Assembly: GCA_910583875.1 (NCBI GenBank)
Contig: CAJTXT010000006.1
Location: forward strand, 35,082-99,081
DNA from: an uncultured Vampirovibrio sp.
Lineage (GTDB): Bacteria; Cyanobacteriota; Vampirovibrionia; Gastranaerophilales; Gastranaerophilaceae
Direction: 5' to 3'
Length of the DNA stretch: 64,000 nt
The position numbers were made by a program, and so were the translations under genes. Shown here one piece after another: positions 24,397-33,934 of the stretch (within the stretch, counting starts at the first letter, position 1; each line of letters begins with the position of its first letter). Below the pieces are notes generated by a model. It made no database searches and was not told the DNA's origin. It was given only the letters and a program-made list of their open reading frames with translations.

Positions 24397-25322
24397 ATAA
24401 ATTCAACTTTTTCTATTTTGTTTGAATCATTCCAATAAACTTTAAGATTATTTTTTAAATTATGATATTTTAATTGATTAGAAGATGCAGCATTAACTGC
24501 ATTTTTTAATGTCATAATATTTTTATCTGCAAGATTTTTAACAATATCACACAATAGTAATGAACTACCTGCAAATACACCATCTTTATTTACAAGTTTT
24601 CCGTTCTCGTTATAAATCATTTGTCCTGCAAAATTATGTTCTTTCTTATTGCTATGTGCTAAAGGAAGTGCATCACTTATCAAAAGAATTTTATCTAAAT
24701 CTTTTTGTTTAAATGTTATTTTTAAAACCTCATCACTTACATGCATTGAATCTGCAATTATTTCTATATATATATCATTATCAGATAGAGCAGAAACTAC
24801 AGTTGAATTACCTCTATGTGAAAAACTTCCCATAGCATTATATAAATGAGTTACTTGATTAGCCTTTGATAAATCACTACAAACAGAATGTCCAACAGAA
24901 ACCTTGATATTCTTTGATAATAAATAATCAATAAATTCAGAATTATCAGCCATTTCAGGTGCAACTGTTACTATCTTTATTACTTCATCTTCTATTTGTT
25001 TAAATAATTCAATATCTAATGGAAGAATGTATTTTTTTTCATGTATTCCTGACTTTTCAGGGTTTATAAAGGGACCTTCTAAGTGAATTCCTGCTATTTT
25101 GGCTTCATTCGAAGCTTGTTTAACCATTGCTTCTTTTATTACGTGAATACGTTCTTTTATAATATTAATATCATCAGTCATAACGGTAGGGAAAAAAGCA
25201 CAAACGCCACATTGCGCCAATTTTTTTGCAGTTATTAAAAATTCATCAATAGTACAATTCATAAAATCATAGCCAAATGCGCCATGTATATGCTGTTCTA
25301 CAAGTCCATCCGTTATTAACAT
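24393..25322 (-). CDS. nagA: N-acetylglucosamine-6-phosphate deacetylase (short form)
   Basis: A 309-residue amidohydrolase expected to deacetylate GlcNAc-6-phosphate in wall or amino-sugar recycling. Visible ligands are His11 and His13 in EQHIHGAFG, Glu82 in HLEGPF, His145 in VGHS, His159 in THLYNAM, and Asp217 in ISDALP as catalytic acid. It lacks the roughly 50-residue N-terminal beta domain of standard NagA (about 380), beginning directly at the metal motif. It is the last gene of the pyrH-frr-cdsA-rnc-rpe run, 2 bp from rpe. Confidence 0.8.
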   Translation of the reverse strand: MLITDGLVEQHIHGAFGYDFMNCTIDEFLITAKKLAQCGVCAFFPTVMTDDINIIKERIHVIKEAMVKQASNEAKIAGIHLEGPFINPEKSGIHEKKYILPLDIELFKQIEDEVIKIVTVAPEMADNSEFIDYLLSKNIKVSVGHSVCSDLSKANQVTHLYNAMGSFSHRGNSTVVSALSDNDIYIEIIADSMHVSDEVLKITFKQKDLDKILLISDALPLAHSNKKEHNFAGQMIYNENGKLVNKDGVFAGSSLLLCDIVKNLADKNIMTLKNAVNAASSNQLKYHNLKNNLKVYWNDSNKIEKVEFI

Positions 25323-25324
25323 AA

Positions 25325-25966
25325 TTACCTCAAAGAATCTATTGCTTCTTTCATATTATCACTTGAAAAAATATAGCTGCCTGCAACAAGAGCGTTTGCA
25401 CCTAAATTTTTGCAATAATTTGCAGTTTCTTTATTGATACCGCCATCTATTTCAATAATAAGATTATCTTTAGCATTATTTTTTATTTCTGTTATTTTAT
25501 CAGCACAATCACTCATAAATTTTTGACCGCCAAAACCAGGTTCAACTGTCATAATTAAAACTAAGTCTACAATATCCAAATATTGTTTTATCTCATCAGG
25601 TTTTGTTTTAGGCTTTATGGATATACCCGCTTTTATTCCGTAAGAATGGATTTTTTCAACTAATTCAGCAACATTATCAGGCATTGCTTCATAATGAAAA
25701 GTAATAAAATCTGAACCTGCTTTTGCAAAGTCATCTATATATTTTTCAGGATTAGAAATCATTAAATGAACATCTAAAGGAATTGTAGTTACTCTTTTTA
25801 AAGCTTTAACAACAGGAGCACCAATTGTAAGATTTGGAACAAAGTGCCCATCCATAACATCAACATGAACCCAAGTCGCACCATTTTCTTCTAATTTTTT
25901 TATTTCACTTTCAAGATTTGCAAAATCGCTTGATAATATAGATGGCGCAATTATAATTTCACTCAT
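25325..25966 (-). CDS. rpe: Ribulose-phosphate 3-epimerase
   Basis: A 213-residue TIM-barrel enzyme interconverting ribulose-5-phosphate and xylulose-5-phosphate in the pentose phosphate pathway. APSILSSDFANL opens the barrel. WVHVDVMDGHFVPN carries His34 and Asp36 as metal ligands. MTVEPGFGGQKF and EIDGGIN are the phosphate-binding and catalytic loops. Full length. It follows rnc by 5 bp and precedes nagA by 2 bp, so it is translated from the same operon mRNA. Confidence 0.96.
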   Translation of the reverse strand: MSEIIIAPSILSSDFANLESEIKKLEENGATWVHVDVMDGHFVPNLTIGAPVVKALKRVTTIPLDVHLMISNPEKYIDDFAKAGSDFITFHYEAMPDNVAELVEKIHSYGIKAGISIKPKTKPDEIKQYLDIVDLVLIMTVEPGFGGQKFMSDCADKITEIKNNAKDNLIIEIDGGINKETANYCKNLGANALVAGSYIFSSDNMKEAIDSLR

Positions 25967-25971
25967 TAACT

Positions 25972-26682
25972 TTATCCTTCAACAAGTTTTAACTTCTTTA
26001 ATGCATCTAATGCAGCTGTTTTTTCTGCTTCTTTTTTTGTTTTTCCAACTCCAAAACCTAAGACTTCATTATGATAAACAACTTCTACCTCATAAGTTTT
26101 TTCATGTGCAAGCCCTGTTTCTTTTATAAGATTATACTTTGGCAAATCTTTATTCTGCTCTTGCGTATATTCTTGTAAAAGTTCTTTTGAATTAAAATTA
26201 CACATTACAGAATTTATATCTACATCAGAATACAATTTATATATAAATTCCTTAGCCTGTTCAACGCCGCAATCTTTAAAAATTGCACCTAAAATTGCTT
26301 CCATTGCACAAGCAAGAATTGATTCTTTATTTCTTCCGCCTGTTTTCTCTTCATGTACACCAATATTTAAGTATGGCGCAACACCTAAATCTAAAGCAAT
26401 TCCATATAAAAATCTGTCACTTACAAGGCAGCTTCTTATTTTTGTGAGCTTACCTTCATCATAATTTGAAAATTTATCATATAAGAATTCACTTACAAAG
26501 ATTCTTAATACAGAATCACCTAAAAATTCCAATCGCTCATAATCTTTATATTCGTCTTTATGAACTTCAAAATTAAACGACGGATGAGTTAAAGCTTCAT
26601 CTAAAAGCTCTACATCCGCCATTTTAATATTTATGCTTTTTAAAAATTTATTTAACTCTTTAATTCTAGCCGCAGATAACAT
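25972..26682 (-). CDS. rnc: Ribonuclease III
   Basis: A 236-residue double-strand-specific RNase processing rRNA precursors and structured mRNAs. The signature YERLEFLGDSVLR (48-60) contains the catalytic Glu and Asp. A second acidic site lies in AMEAILGAIFKDCG. The C-terminal double-stranded RNA-binding domain runs from about 160 to the end (DLPKYNLIKETGLAHEKTYE, then GVGKTKKEAEKTAA). Full length. Its start overlaps the end of cdsA by 17 bp. Several long hairpins in this window are potential substrates (inference). Confidence 0.96.
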   Translation of the reverse strand: MLSAARIKELNKFLKSINIKMADVELLDEALTHPSFNFEVHKDEYKDYERLEFLGDSVLRIFVSEFLYDKFSNYDEGKLTKIRSCLVSDRFLYGIALDLGVAPYLNIGVHEEKTGGRNKESILACAMEAILGAIFKDCGVEQAKEFIYKLYSDVDINSVMCNFNSKELLQEYTQEQNKDLPKYNLIKETGLAHEKTYEVEVVYHNEVLGFGVGKTKKEAEKTAALDALKKLKLVEG

Positions 26683-27562
26683 CGCATACTTTCTTTATAA
26701 AATCAGCAATCATAGGGAAAGTTAACCCTGTAAGAATAAAATATTTTATATAGTAATATGCTACAGGAACTGAAAATAAATAGCTGTCTGCTCTATCTAA
26801 GAAACCGCCATGTCCCGGAAGTGAATGACCCGAATCTTTAACACCGGCATCTCTTTTTATTAAAGATTCAGATAAATCTCCAAGTTGAGCCATTACTGTT
26901 ACAATTAAAGCAAGAACAAAGGAATGGTATAAAGATATACCTGTTAACTTACCTATTATTAAACCTGCAATTATTGCACAAATACTGCCTGCAACTGATC
27001 CTTCGATTGTTTTCTTTGGGCTTATTACTGCAGATAGTTTATGTTTACCGAACTTAACACCGAAATAATATGCAGCTATATCAGTAAATAAAATTACAAA
27101 GAAAATAAATAAAAGGAAATAAAGTCCTTGTTTGAATGTTATTCCAAATAAAGAAACTTCCGGTCCCATGTTTCTAACTAAGCAAACATGACAAGGCATC
27201 CAAGCAATAAGAAAACCAAGAATAGTTGTAGCAACATTTGCTATATATGGTTGTCTGCCTCTAAATAATACAGCTAAGAAAGAACCAATAGTTCCGATTA
27301 AAAGAACTAAAGGAATAAGATTATCATAACCGCATGCAGATACAAGCACCATAGAAACAGATATTATAAGAATTACTTTAAAGAATGGCAGAAATCCTTT
27401 ATTTTTAAGGATATCTGCATATTCTTTAGAAGCAATAATTATAAATACCAATAATAGAGCTAATAACCATGTTCCGCCTAACAAAATGCAGGCAAAAACT
27501 AATGCTCCCATTAAAAATCCGGTTATCAAACGGTTTTTAACAATTGAATCTAATACAGCCAC
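26666..27562 (-). CDS. cdsA: Phosphatidate cytidylyltransferase (CDP-diglyceride synthase)
   Basis: A 298-residue inner-membrane enzyme making CDP-diacylglycerol, the precursor of phosphatidylglycerol and phosphatidylethanolamine. About eight hydrophobic spans are present. The family signature KRDAGVKDSGHSLPGHGGFL followed by DR lies near the C-terminus. Length is normal. It shares one base with the frr stop and overlaps rnc, in the common frr-cdsA gene order, here without the usual uppS between them. Confidence 0.95.
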   Translation of the reverse strand: MAVLDSIVKNRLITGFLMGALVFACILLGGTWLLALLLVFIIIASKEYADILKNKGFLPFFKVILIISVSMVLVSACGYDNLIPLVLLIGTIGSFLAVLFRGRQPYIANVATTILGFLIAWMPCHVCLVRNMGPEVSLFGITFKQGLYFLLFIFFVILFTDIAAYYFGVKFGKHKLSAVISPKKTIEGSVAGSICAIIAGLIIGKLTGISLYHSFVLALIVTVMAQLGDLSESLIKRDAGVKDSGHSLPGHGGFLDRADSYLFSVPVAYYYIKYFILTGLTFPMIADFIKKVCDVICG

Positions 27563-28122
27563 TATACTGTTAATACCTCTTTTTCTTTTTCAGCTGAATT
27601 TTCTTCTGCAATTTTAATATATTTATCAGTTAGTTTTTGAATTTTATCTTGATTATCTTTAACCATATCTTCTGAAAGGTTTTCAGACTTTTCAAGTTTT
27701 TTCAATTCATCAGTCATATCTCTTCTTATATTACGAATAGCAACTTTAGTATCTTCGCAAGCTTTTTTTACATCTTTGCAAATTTCTTTTCTTTTATCTT
27801 GAGTTAAAGGAGGGAATACTAATCTAACTACAACACCGTCAGAACTAGGATTGATACCCAAATCTGCTTTAACTAAAGCTTTTTCAACATCTTTCAAAAT
27901 TGTTTTATCAAAAGGAGTAATAACAAGAGTTGTTCCGTCTTGAACACTAACTTGTGATAATTGTCTTAATGGAGTTGGTGCACCATAATATTCTACTAAA
28001 ACTTTATCTAAAATTATTGGATTAGCACGACCTGTACGGATAGAAGCAAACTCTTTTTTCATTTGAGCTATAGCTTTTTCCATTTTTTCTGTACCTGTTT
28101 TAAACATTGCATCAACTGACAT
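27562..28122 (-). CDS. frr: Ribosome recycling factor
   Basis: A 186-residue tRNA-shaped factor that, with EF-G, splits post-termination ribosomes. Conserved text includes EFASIRTGRANPIILDKVLV near 24-43, YYGAPTPLRQLSQVSV, and RNIRRDMTDELKKLEK of the helical domain. Full length. It follows pyrH by one base, the standard pyrH-frr pairing. Confidence 0.97.
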   Translation of the reverse strand: MSVDAMFKTGTEKMEKAIAQMKKEFASIRTGRANPIILDKVLVEYYGAPTPLRQLSQVSVQDGTTLVITPFDKTILKDVEKALVKADLGINPSSDGVVVRLVFPPLTQDKRKEICKDVKKACEDTKVAIRNIRRDMTDELKKLEKSENLSEDMVKDNQDKIQKLTDKYIKIAEENSAEKEKEVLTV

Positions 28123-28123
28123 A

Positions 28124-28849
28124 TTAACCTCCTACATATGTTCCTATATTTTCACCTTTTAATATTTTTATTATGCTTCCTTTTGCAGCAAAATCAAACA
28201 CCACAATAGGTATAGAATTTTGTTTACATAAAGCACAAGAAGCAGTATCCATAACTTTCAAACCTTTAATGATAATATCATCATAAGTAATATTGCTGTA
28301 TTTTTTAGCATTAGGATTAGTTCTTGGGTCATCTGAGTAAACACCATCAACACCATTTTTAGCCATCAACATAGCTTCTGCACCAATTTCAGAAGCTCTT
28401 AAAGCAGCTGCTGTATCAGTTGTGAAGAATGGATTTCCTGTTCCGGCTGCAAAAATTACTACTCTTGATTTTTCAAGGTGTCTTATTGCTTTAAATCTAA
28501 TATATGGCTCTGCTATCTTGTCCATATCAATAGCAGATTGAACTCTGCAATGTACATTGATTTTTCTTAATGCACTTTGAAGAGCTAAGGCATTCATAAC
28601 AGTAGCAAGCATACCGATATAATCACCTGTTGCTTGTTCCATTCCATATTTAGATGAATTTTTAACACCTCTAAAAATGTTGCCGCCGCCAACTACAATT
28701 GCAATTTCTGCACCCGCTTCATAAGCTTGTTTTACTTCATTAGCAATCATTTCTAACGGAGTTTGATCGATTCCAAACTCTTGTGTACCTAAAAGAGCTT
28801 CACCGCTAAGTTTTAGCAAAATTCTCTTATACTTTAATTTTTCTTCCAT
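28124..28849 (-). CDS. pyrH: UMP kinase
   Basis: A 241-residue amino-acid-kinase-fold enzyme converting UMP to UDP. LKLSGEALLG (12-21) and IVVGGGNIFRG bind phosphates. GTGNPFFTTDTAAALRASEI is the nucleotide-binding region. It is the first gene of the six-gene run pyrH-frr-cdsA-rnc-rpe-nagA. On the minus strand a TATAAT (28885-28890) lies upstream, a likely promoter for the operon. Confidence 0.97.
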   Translation of the reverse strand: MEEKLKYKRILLKLSGEALLGTQEFGIDQTPLEMIANEVKQAYEAGAEIAIVVGGGNIFRGVKNSSKYGMEQATGDYIGMLATVMNALALQSALRKINVHCRVQSAIDMDKIAEPYIRFKAIRHLEKSRVVIFAAGTGNPFFTTDTAAALRASEIGAEAMLMAKNGVDGVYSDDPRTNPNAKKYSNITYDDIIIKGLKVMDTASCALCKQNSIPIVVFDFAAKGSIIKILKGENIGTYVGG

Positions 28850-28927
28850 AATAACCTATTCAAATACTATTAAACAATAAATTCATTATACCTAAATTAA
28901 GCTGAATTGTATACATATTAACGAATT

Positions 28928-30256
28928 TTAATTATTAATTATACATTGTTTTAATTCATTAAACTTTTTTTGAGCCATTAATGCTTGAATAAATCCCATA
29001 ACACATAAAGAAATAGCGAGCGCTATCCAATAACCTTGCAGAGACATTTTGTATTTTCCAACCAATATAACAGCAAGCGGCATACCAACAAGCCAATATC
29101 CGCAAAATACTGCATTAGATACAAATTTTGTCATTTTAAAGCCTTTTAAAACTCCGCCCATTACTACCTGAAATCCGTCAAAAACCTGGTACATTGCAGC
29201 AATCATCATAATTGGAAGTGCTATTTTTATAACATCGTTATTATTTGTAAACAAACTTATTAACTGTTTTGGAAAAACAGCAAAAATTATACCAGCAAAT
29301 GCCATAAACCCAACACCCATTAATATGCCGGAAATTGAAAATTTCTTTATTTCCTCAGGTTTATTTGCACCGTAATAATATGCAACTTTTACAGAAAGTG
29401 CCGTTGCAACTGCAAGCGGAACCATAAATGTTGAAGAAGATATTGTTGTCAATATACTATGTGTAGCAGCCAAAAGCCCTGCTTCACGTCCAACTAATAT
29501 TGTAACTATATTAAAGGCCAAAAATTCCAATAACAAAGCTGCACCAATAGGATAACCTATATATATTAAATGCTTCATATACGAAAAATCAATTTTAGAC
29601 TTAAAATCAATAAACCTGAATATATATAAAAGCATTACAAGCCCCATTAAAGATCGAACGGAGAGTGTAGCAATTGCAGCACCTTTTGAACCCATTGCAG
29701 GAATATTGCCAATTCCAAAAACTAAAGTAAAATCCAAAATAAAATTAACAACCACCGCAAGTAATAAAATTAAATTAGGGAATTTTACAATTTCATAAGA
29801 CTGTAAAAATTGTTTTACTCCCTCGTATAAAAACATTCCAAACATAGAGAAAGAAACTATAACCATATATTCCTGTATATATGGTATTAAATCAGGCTCA
29901 AATCCTAAATATGGGATTAGGAAATTTGATAAATAACAAAGGATAGAAAAAATTACAGCTAAAATAAATGCAAATATTAATGTTGAAAATAAATATTTTT
30001 TAGTTTTCTGTTTCGCTCCTCTTTTATTTGCCAAAACAATTGAAATAGCACAAATTAAACCTATTCCAAGTATAAAAATAGTAAATAAAATAGAATTTGC
30101 AATACTGATAGCAGCAAGCGAGTCTATATTATATTTTGCAACAACAAATACATCGGTTGCACCAATTAAAGTATGACCTAAATTTCCAATTAAAAGAGGA
30201 AATGCAAGTATTAATAAATCGATAAAATATTGTTTACTGATTGTTTTGCTGTTCAT
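28928..30256 (-). CDS. MATE-family efflux transporter
   Basis: A 442-residue, 12-span multidrug/toxic compound extrusion protein, using a Na+ or H+ gradient. The N-terminal half has FPLLIGNLGHTLIGATDVFV (20-39) and the loop after span 2 typical of MATE. The two halves are related, as in the family. Substrate unknown. It overlaps the radical-SAM gene by 23 bp and ends the long serS operon. It could export a product of the radical-SAM enzyme, but simple operon packing is as likely. Confidence 0.88.
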   Translation of the reverse strand: MNSKTISKQYFIDLLILAFPLLIGNLGHTLIGATDVFVVAKYNIDSLAAISIANSILFTIFILGIGLICAISIVLANKRGAKQKTKKYLFSTLIFAFILAVIFSILCYLSNFLIPYLGFEPDLIPYIQEYMVIVSFSMFGMFLYEGVKQFLQSYEIVKFPNLILLLAVVVNFILDFTLVFGIGNIPAMGSKGAAIATLSVRSLMGLVMLLYIFRFIDFKSKIDFSYMKHLIYIGYPIGAALLLEFLAFNIVTILVGREAGLLAATHSILTTISSSTFMVPLAVATALSVKVAYYYGANKPEEIKKFSISGILMGVGFMAFAGIIFAVFPKQLISLFTNNNDVIKIALPIMMIAAMYQVFDGFQVVMGGVLKGFKMTKFVSNAVFCGYWLVGMPLAVILVGKYKMSLQGYWIALAISLCVMGFIQALMAQKKFNELKQCIINN

Positions 30257-31283
30257 TTTCTCTTAATTTTTTATATTCTTCTTTATGAATTCGCATATCA
30301 TTGGCTCTGTCGTAAAACTCAACATTTTTCATATCTAAATCATCTGCTTTTTTTGCTGCATATTCAAGTAAGTCATAAATATAATCAGGTATATTTAATT
30401 TGTTTTGAATATACCATCCGCCTTCAACATCCAAAACAATACTTTTTATACCGGCATTAACGGTGCATTCAAAGAATTTATCAACTTCTTCTTTGTTATC
30501 ATTAAAGCCAGGATATATTATATATTTTGTTTTAGCTTTATATTTATTTTCTTTTTGTACCGCAGCATATTTTGCCAAATTTTCCCAAACTTTATTAAAA
30601 TGGTTAATTCTTTTTATATTTGTATATGTTTCTGCGCATCCTGAATCTACTGATACAACAAGTGTTAATTTACCTTCGCTTAGACCTCGTGCAATAGCTT
30701 CAGAATATTTTACACACGAAGAATGAACCCTGATATTATCACAACCAGCATCTAATAACATATTTAACATTGGTTCAAATTCAGGAAGTAAAGTCGGTTC
30801 TCCGCCGCCAAAACCGATTTCTCCGCCGCCGCGTACTTTACCCATATCCACAAGCTTTTTGATTACAGGATACATATTATAATTTTTTCGTTCATTAAAG
30901 AAGTCTGATTGTTCATTTGTAAAACAGTATTTACACTTGCAATTACATAAAGTCCAATGATTGAAAACCATGTAATTTATGTAATCTTCATCATCCCATT
31001 CTTTTTCTTTTAAGAAAAAGCAGCCTTTGCAGCGTTCAAGAATAATACCTTTTTTGTTAAGTTCTCTCATTTTTCTTTTTTCTTTGAAGAACTTATTCCA
31101 ATCAATCATTTCACCTTTATAATTATCAATAAGGATTTGTCTTCCGCCGCCTTCATGGCAGTTAAAACAACACATCTTTATATCTTCATAATCCACATTA
31201 AAACCGTGCTGAACATATTCACAGCTTACATATTTTAGCGGCTTATTTTCTTTCTTAAATAAAGATTTTAATTTATTAAACAT
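30234..31283 (-). CDS. Radical SAM protein, substrate unknown
   Basis: A 349-residue radical SAM enzyme. The iron-sulfur/SAM cluster motif CNCKCKYCF (CxxxCxxC) lies near residue 112. GFGGGEPTLLPEF is the SAM-binding GGE motif. Extra cysteine pairs sit before the cluster (CCFNCHEGGG near 38-47, ERCKGCFFL near 83-91) and may bind another metal. No SPASM or B12 domain is obvious. It lies between hisH and a MATE gene, overlapping the latter. Group members modify peptides or polysaccharide precursors, but no substrate is evident. Confidence 0.82.
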   Translation of the reverse strand: MFNKLKSLFKKENKPLKYVSCEYVQHGFNVDYEDIKMCCFNCHEGGGRQILIDNYKGEMIDWNKFFKEKRKMRELNKKGIILERCKGCFFLKEKEWDDEDYINYMVFNHWTLCNCKCKYCFTNEQSDFFNERKNYNMYPVIKKLVDMGKVRGGGEIGFGGGEPTLLPEFEPMLNMLLDAGCDNIRVHSSCVKYSEAIARGLSEGKLTLVVSVDSGCAETYTNIKRINHFNKVWENLAKYAAVQKENKYKAKTKYIIYPGFNDNKEEVDKFFECTVNAGIKSIVLDVEGGWYIQNKLNIPDYIYDLLEYAAKKADDLDMKNVEFYDRANDMRIHKEEYKKLRENEQQNNQ

Positions 31284-31292
31284 AAAAAACCT

Positions 31293-31886
31293 CTAGTTTT
31301 TTTCAATCCAATTTTTAAAAAATTTTAAACCGGCATTGGAACTTTTTTCAGGATGGAATTGTACAGCAGTTACACTTCCTTTTTGTACTGAAGCACAAAA
31401 CTCTCCATTATAATTACAATAAGAACTTACAATAGATTTATCTTCAGGTTCAACATAATAAGAATTTACAAAATAGAAATAATCTTCCGGCAAAAAATCA
31501 TTATTAGTTGTAGGGTTAATTTTATTCCAACCAATTTGAGGAACTTTACCTGTTTTAAAACGTTTTACTTCGCCTTTTAAAATTCCTAATCCATCAACAT
31601 TTGGAGCTTCTTCACTTTTTTCAAATAAAATTTGAAGTCCAATACAAATACCTAAAAAAGGAATTCCCTTATCACAGCATTCTTTAATTACAGGAACGAG
31701 TCCTTTTTTTTCAAGGTTATTCATAGCCTGCGCAAAATGCCCCTGTCCTGGGAATATTATTCTTTTAGCATTCAAAATAGTATCTTTATCAGATGTTATT
31801 TCAAAAGGAACATTAAGAAATGTCAGCATATTTGCGACACTTCTTAAATTTCCTGCATCATAATCTACAATAACTGTCTTATTCAA
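31293..31886 (-). CDS. hisH: Imidazole glycerol phosphate synthase glutaminase subunit HisH
   Basis: A 197-residue class I glutamine amidotransferase that feeds ammonia to HisF in histidine synthesis. DYDAGNLRSV opens the protein. GICIGLQILFE contains the nucleophilic cysteine. FHPEKSS carries the catalytic His and Glu. Full length. No hisF or other his genes are in the window. Such an isolated hisH may belong to a scattered pathway, or to the amidotransferase pairs used in sugar modification. It overlaps the aminotransferase gene by 8 bp. Confidence 0.88.
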   Translation of the reverse strand: MNKTVIVDYDAGNLRSVANMLTFLNVPFEITSDKDTILNAKRIIFPGQGHFAQAMNNLEKKGLVPVIKECCDKGIPFLGICIGLQILFEKSEEAPNVDGLGILKGEVKRFKTGKVPQIGWNKINPTTNNDFLPEDYFYFVNSYYVEPEDKSIVSSYCNYNGEFCASVQKGSVTAVQFHPEKSSNAGLKFFKNWIEKN

Positions 31887-33123
31887 AATAGAAACCGTCT
31901 TCTTTTAATCTTCTAATAACTTCATGCATTTGTTCTTCAGATGCAACAATAGACATTCTAAACCAGCCTTCACCGTTTTGTCCGAAACCGTTACCGGGAA
32001 CTAATACAATTCCTGAAGTTTGAAGAACAGCATCTGTAAATTCTTTTGATGTTTTATATTTTGGAGGAATTGGAAGCCACAAATAGAAAGTAGCTTTTGG
32101 CGGATTAATTTTATCCATTGGCCATCCAAGTTCTTTGAAACCATCAACTACAACTTTTTGTTTTCTTTCAAATCTTTTATTTGCTTCAACGATATATTCA
32201 TCGCCTTCTTTTGAATTTAAAATTTCAGCAGCTGCTTTTTGAATTGGTTTATAAATACCAGTATCTATTGTTGATTTTAATTTACCTAAAATGCCTACAG
32301 CATCTTTATTACCGCATACCCAGCCAATTCTCCAGCCTGTCATTGAATATGGTTTTGAAAAACTGTAAAATTCTACAGCTACATCTTTTGCACCTTCTAT
32401 TTCAAATACACTATTAGCTTTTGGTGCACCTTCAAAGGTCAAATCAATATATGCTGCATCAGAAATAAGAAGAATATTATGTTTTTTACAAAATTCAACA
32501 GTTTTTTGTAAATATTCTTTTGTACATATTGCACCTAATGGATTATTCGGATAATTGATAATTAAAGCTTTTACTTTATTCTTATCAAATCCGTCTTTTT
32601 CAAGATTTGATAAAACTTCTTCTAAATCAGGCATATAATTATTTTCTGGAGTCAAAGGAATACCATAACTCATACCGCCTGAAACTTTTACCATTTCTTT
32701 ATAAGAAGCATATCCTGGGTCTGGAATTAAGATAATATCTCTATCTTTCATTTCTGTTTTAGGGTTAATTAAAGCTCTTATTAAATTTGCAATACCTTCT
32801 TTTGAGCCAATTAAAGCACAAATTTCAGATTTAGGATCAAACTCAACACCTGTACGTTTTTTCATATTTGTTGCAATTGATTCAAGTAAATAATTTTCAC
32901 CTTTTACAAGAGTATATGTATGCATACCATCTGTATTTGCATATTCCATTACTTTATCAGTTACAAATTGAGGTGGTCTTTCAACAGGAGCACCCATTGC
33001 TAAAGAAATAGGTTTTCTGCCTTTAGCTGTTAATTCAGGAGCTAATCTTGCAGTCTCCATTTTTATTTGTATCATTATGTAAGTTTCTAATGATTGCACA
33101 TAATCGTTAAATAATTCTTTCAT
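31879..33123 (-). CDS. Class I/II aminotransferase, LL-diaminopimelate aminotransferase-like
   Basis: A 414-residue PLP enzyme. SFSKPYSMTGWRIGW holds the PLP-binding lysine. INYPNNPLGAICTKEYL and ISDAAYIDLTFEG are fold-type I signatures. GSKEGIANLIRALINP and IPDPGYASYKEMV resemble DapL, which makes LL-diaminopimelate for lysine and peptidoglycan in one step. An aspartate or alanine aminotransferase role is the alternative. Length fits. It lies in the serS operon between folE2 and hisH. Confidence 0.75.
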   Translation of the reverse strand: MKELFNDYVQSLETYIMIQIKMETARLAPELTAKGRKPISLAMGAPVERPPQFVTDKVMEYANTDGMHTYTLVKGENYLLESIATNMKKRTGVEFDPKSEICALIGSKEGIANLIRALINPKTEMKDRDIILIPDPGYASYKEMVKVSGGMSYGIPLTPENNYMPDLEEVLSNLEKDGFDKNKVKALIINYPNNPLGAICTKEYLQKTVEFCKKHNILLISDAAYIDLTFEGAPKANSVFEIEGAKDVAVEFYSFSKPYSMTGWRIGWVCGNKDAVGILGKLKSTIDTGIYKPIQKAAAEILNSKEGDEYIVEANKRFERKQKVVVDGFKELGWPMDKINPPKATFYLWLPIPPKYKTSKEFTDAVLQTSGIVLVPGNGFGQNGEGWFRMSIVASEEQMHEVIRRLKEDGFYFE

Positions 33124-33136
33124 TTTATATCTCCAA

Positions 33137-33934
33137 TTAATCTAATTTATTTTCAGACTGCCAAGCCCAAGCATTATGGTTATGTATACTTTCTTGAGCT
33201 TCAACTTCTACTTCGTAAAAAGTAACTTTTTCATCATCCTTTAAAAGACATATTACATCACGAAGAACATCTTCTACAAATTTCGGATTTTCATAAGCTG
33301 TTTCCGTAACATATTTTTCATCACATCTTTTTAAAATTGAATATACTTGGCTTGAACCGCAGCTTTCAATTTTAGCAACTAAATCTTCAATCCAAATAAT
33401 ATCCTTCTCATCATAACTTACTTTTACTTTAACCATTGTTCTTTGGTTATGAGCAGAATACTTAGAAATTTCTTTTGAACAAGGGCAAAGTGTAGTTATA
33501 GGTACTTTAACACCTAAAATAAATTTATAGTCATCACCGGTTAAATCACCTTGAAAAGAGCAGTCATATCCAACTGGAAATTCCATTTCACTTACAGGTG
33601 CTTTTTTATTTATAAAGTATTTAAAATCAAATTTTACATGTGCACTTTCTGATTCAAGTTTATTTTGAACATCAATAAGAAGTCCTTTAATATCAACACC
33701 AAGCAGATTGCGTTGTGAATAATCACTTAAAACCTCGATAAAACGAGACATGTGAGTTCCTCTATAATTATGAGGCAAGGTAACACTTAAACGTGCTTTT
33801 GCTGAAACTATCTGACTGTCTGCATCTTTACGCTCTATCAAAAGAGGTACTTCAACTCCATTGACACCAACTTTTTGAATATCAATACCTCTTTTATCAT
33901 TTTGATTTTGAATATCTTTTAATTCGCTATTCAT
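33137..33934 (-). CDS. folE2: GTP cyclohydrolase FolE2 (type IB)
   Basis: A 265-residue enzyme converting GTP to dihydroneopterin triphosphate for folate (and possibly queuosine) synthesis, the metal-flexible alternative to FolE. TLCPCSKEISKYSAHNQR contains the conserved cysteine and histidine metal ligands. LPHNYRGTHMSRFIEVL is the typical N-terminal block. Length matches the family. Its start overlaps the 113-residue repeat protein gene by 8 bp. Confidence 0.93.
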   Translation of the reverse strand: MNSELKDIQNQNDKRGIDIQKVGVNGVEVPLLIERKDADSQIVSAKARLSVTLPHNYRGTHMSRFIEVLSDYSQRNLLGVDIKGLLIDVQNKLESESAHVKFDFKYFINKKAPVSEMEFPVGYDCSFQGDLTGDDYKFILGVKVPITTLCPCSKEISKYSAHNQRTMVKVKVSYDEKDIIWIEDLVAKIESCGSSQVYSILKRCDEKYVTETAYENPKFVEDVLRDVICLLKDDEKVTFYEVEVEAQESIHNHNAWAWQSENKLD

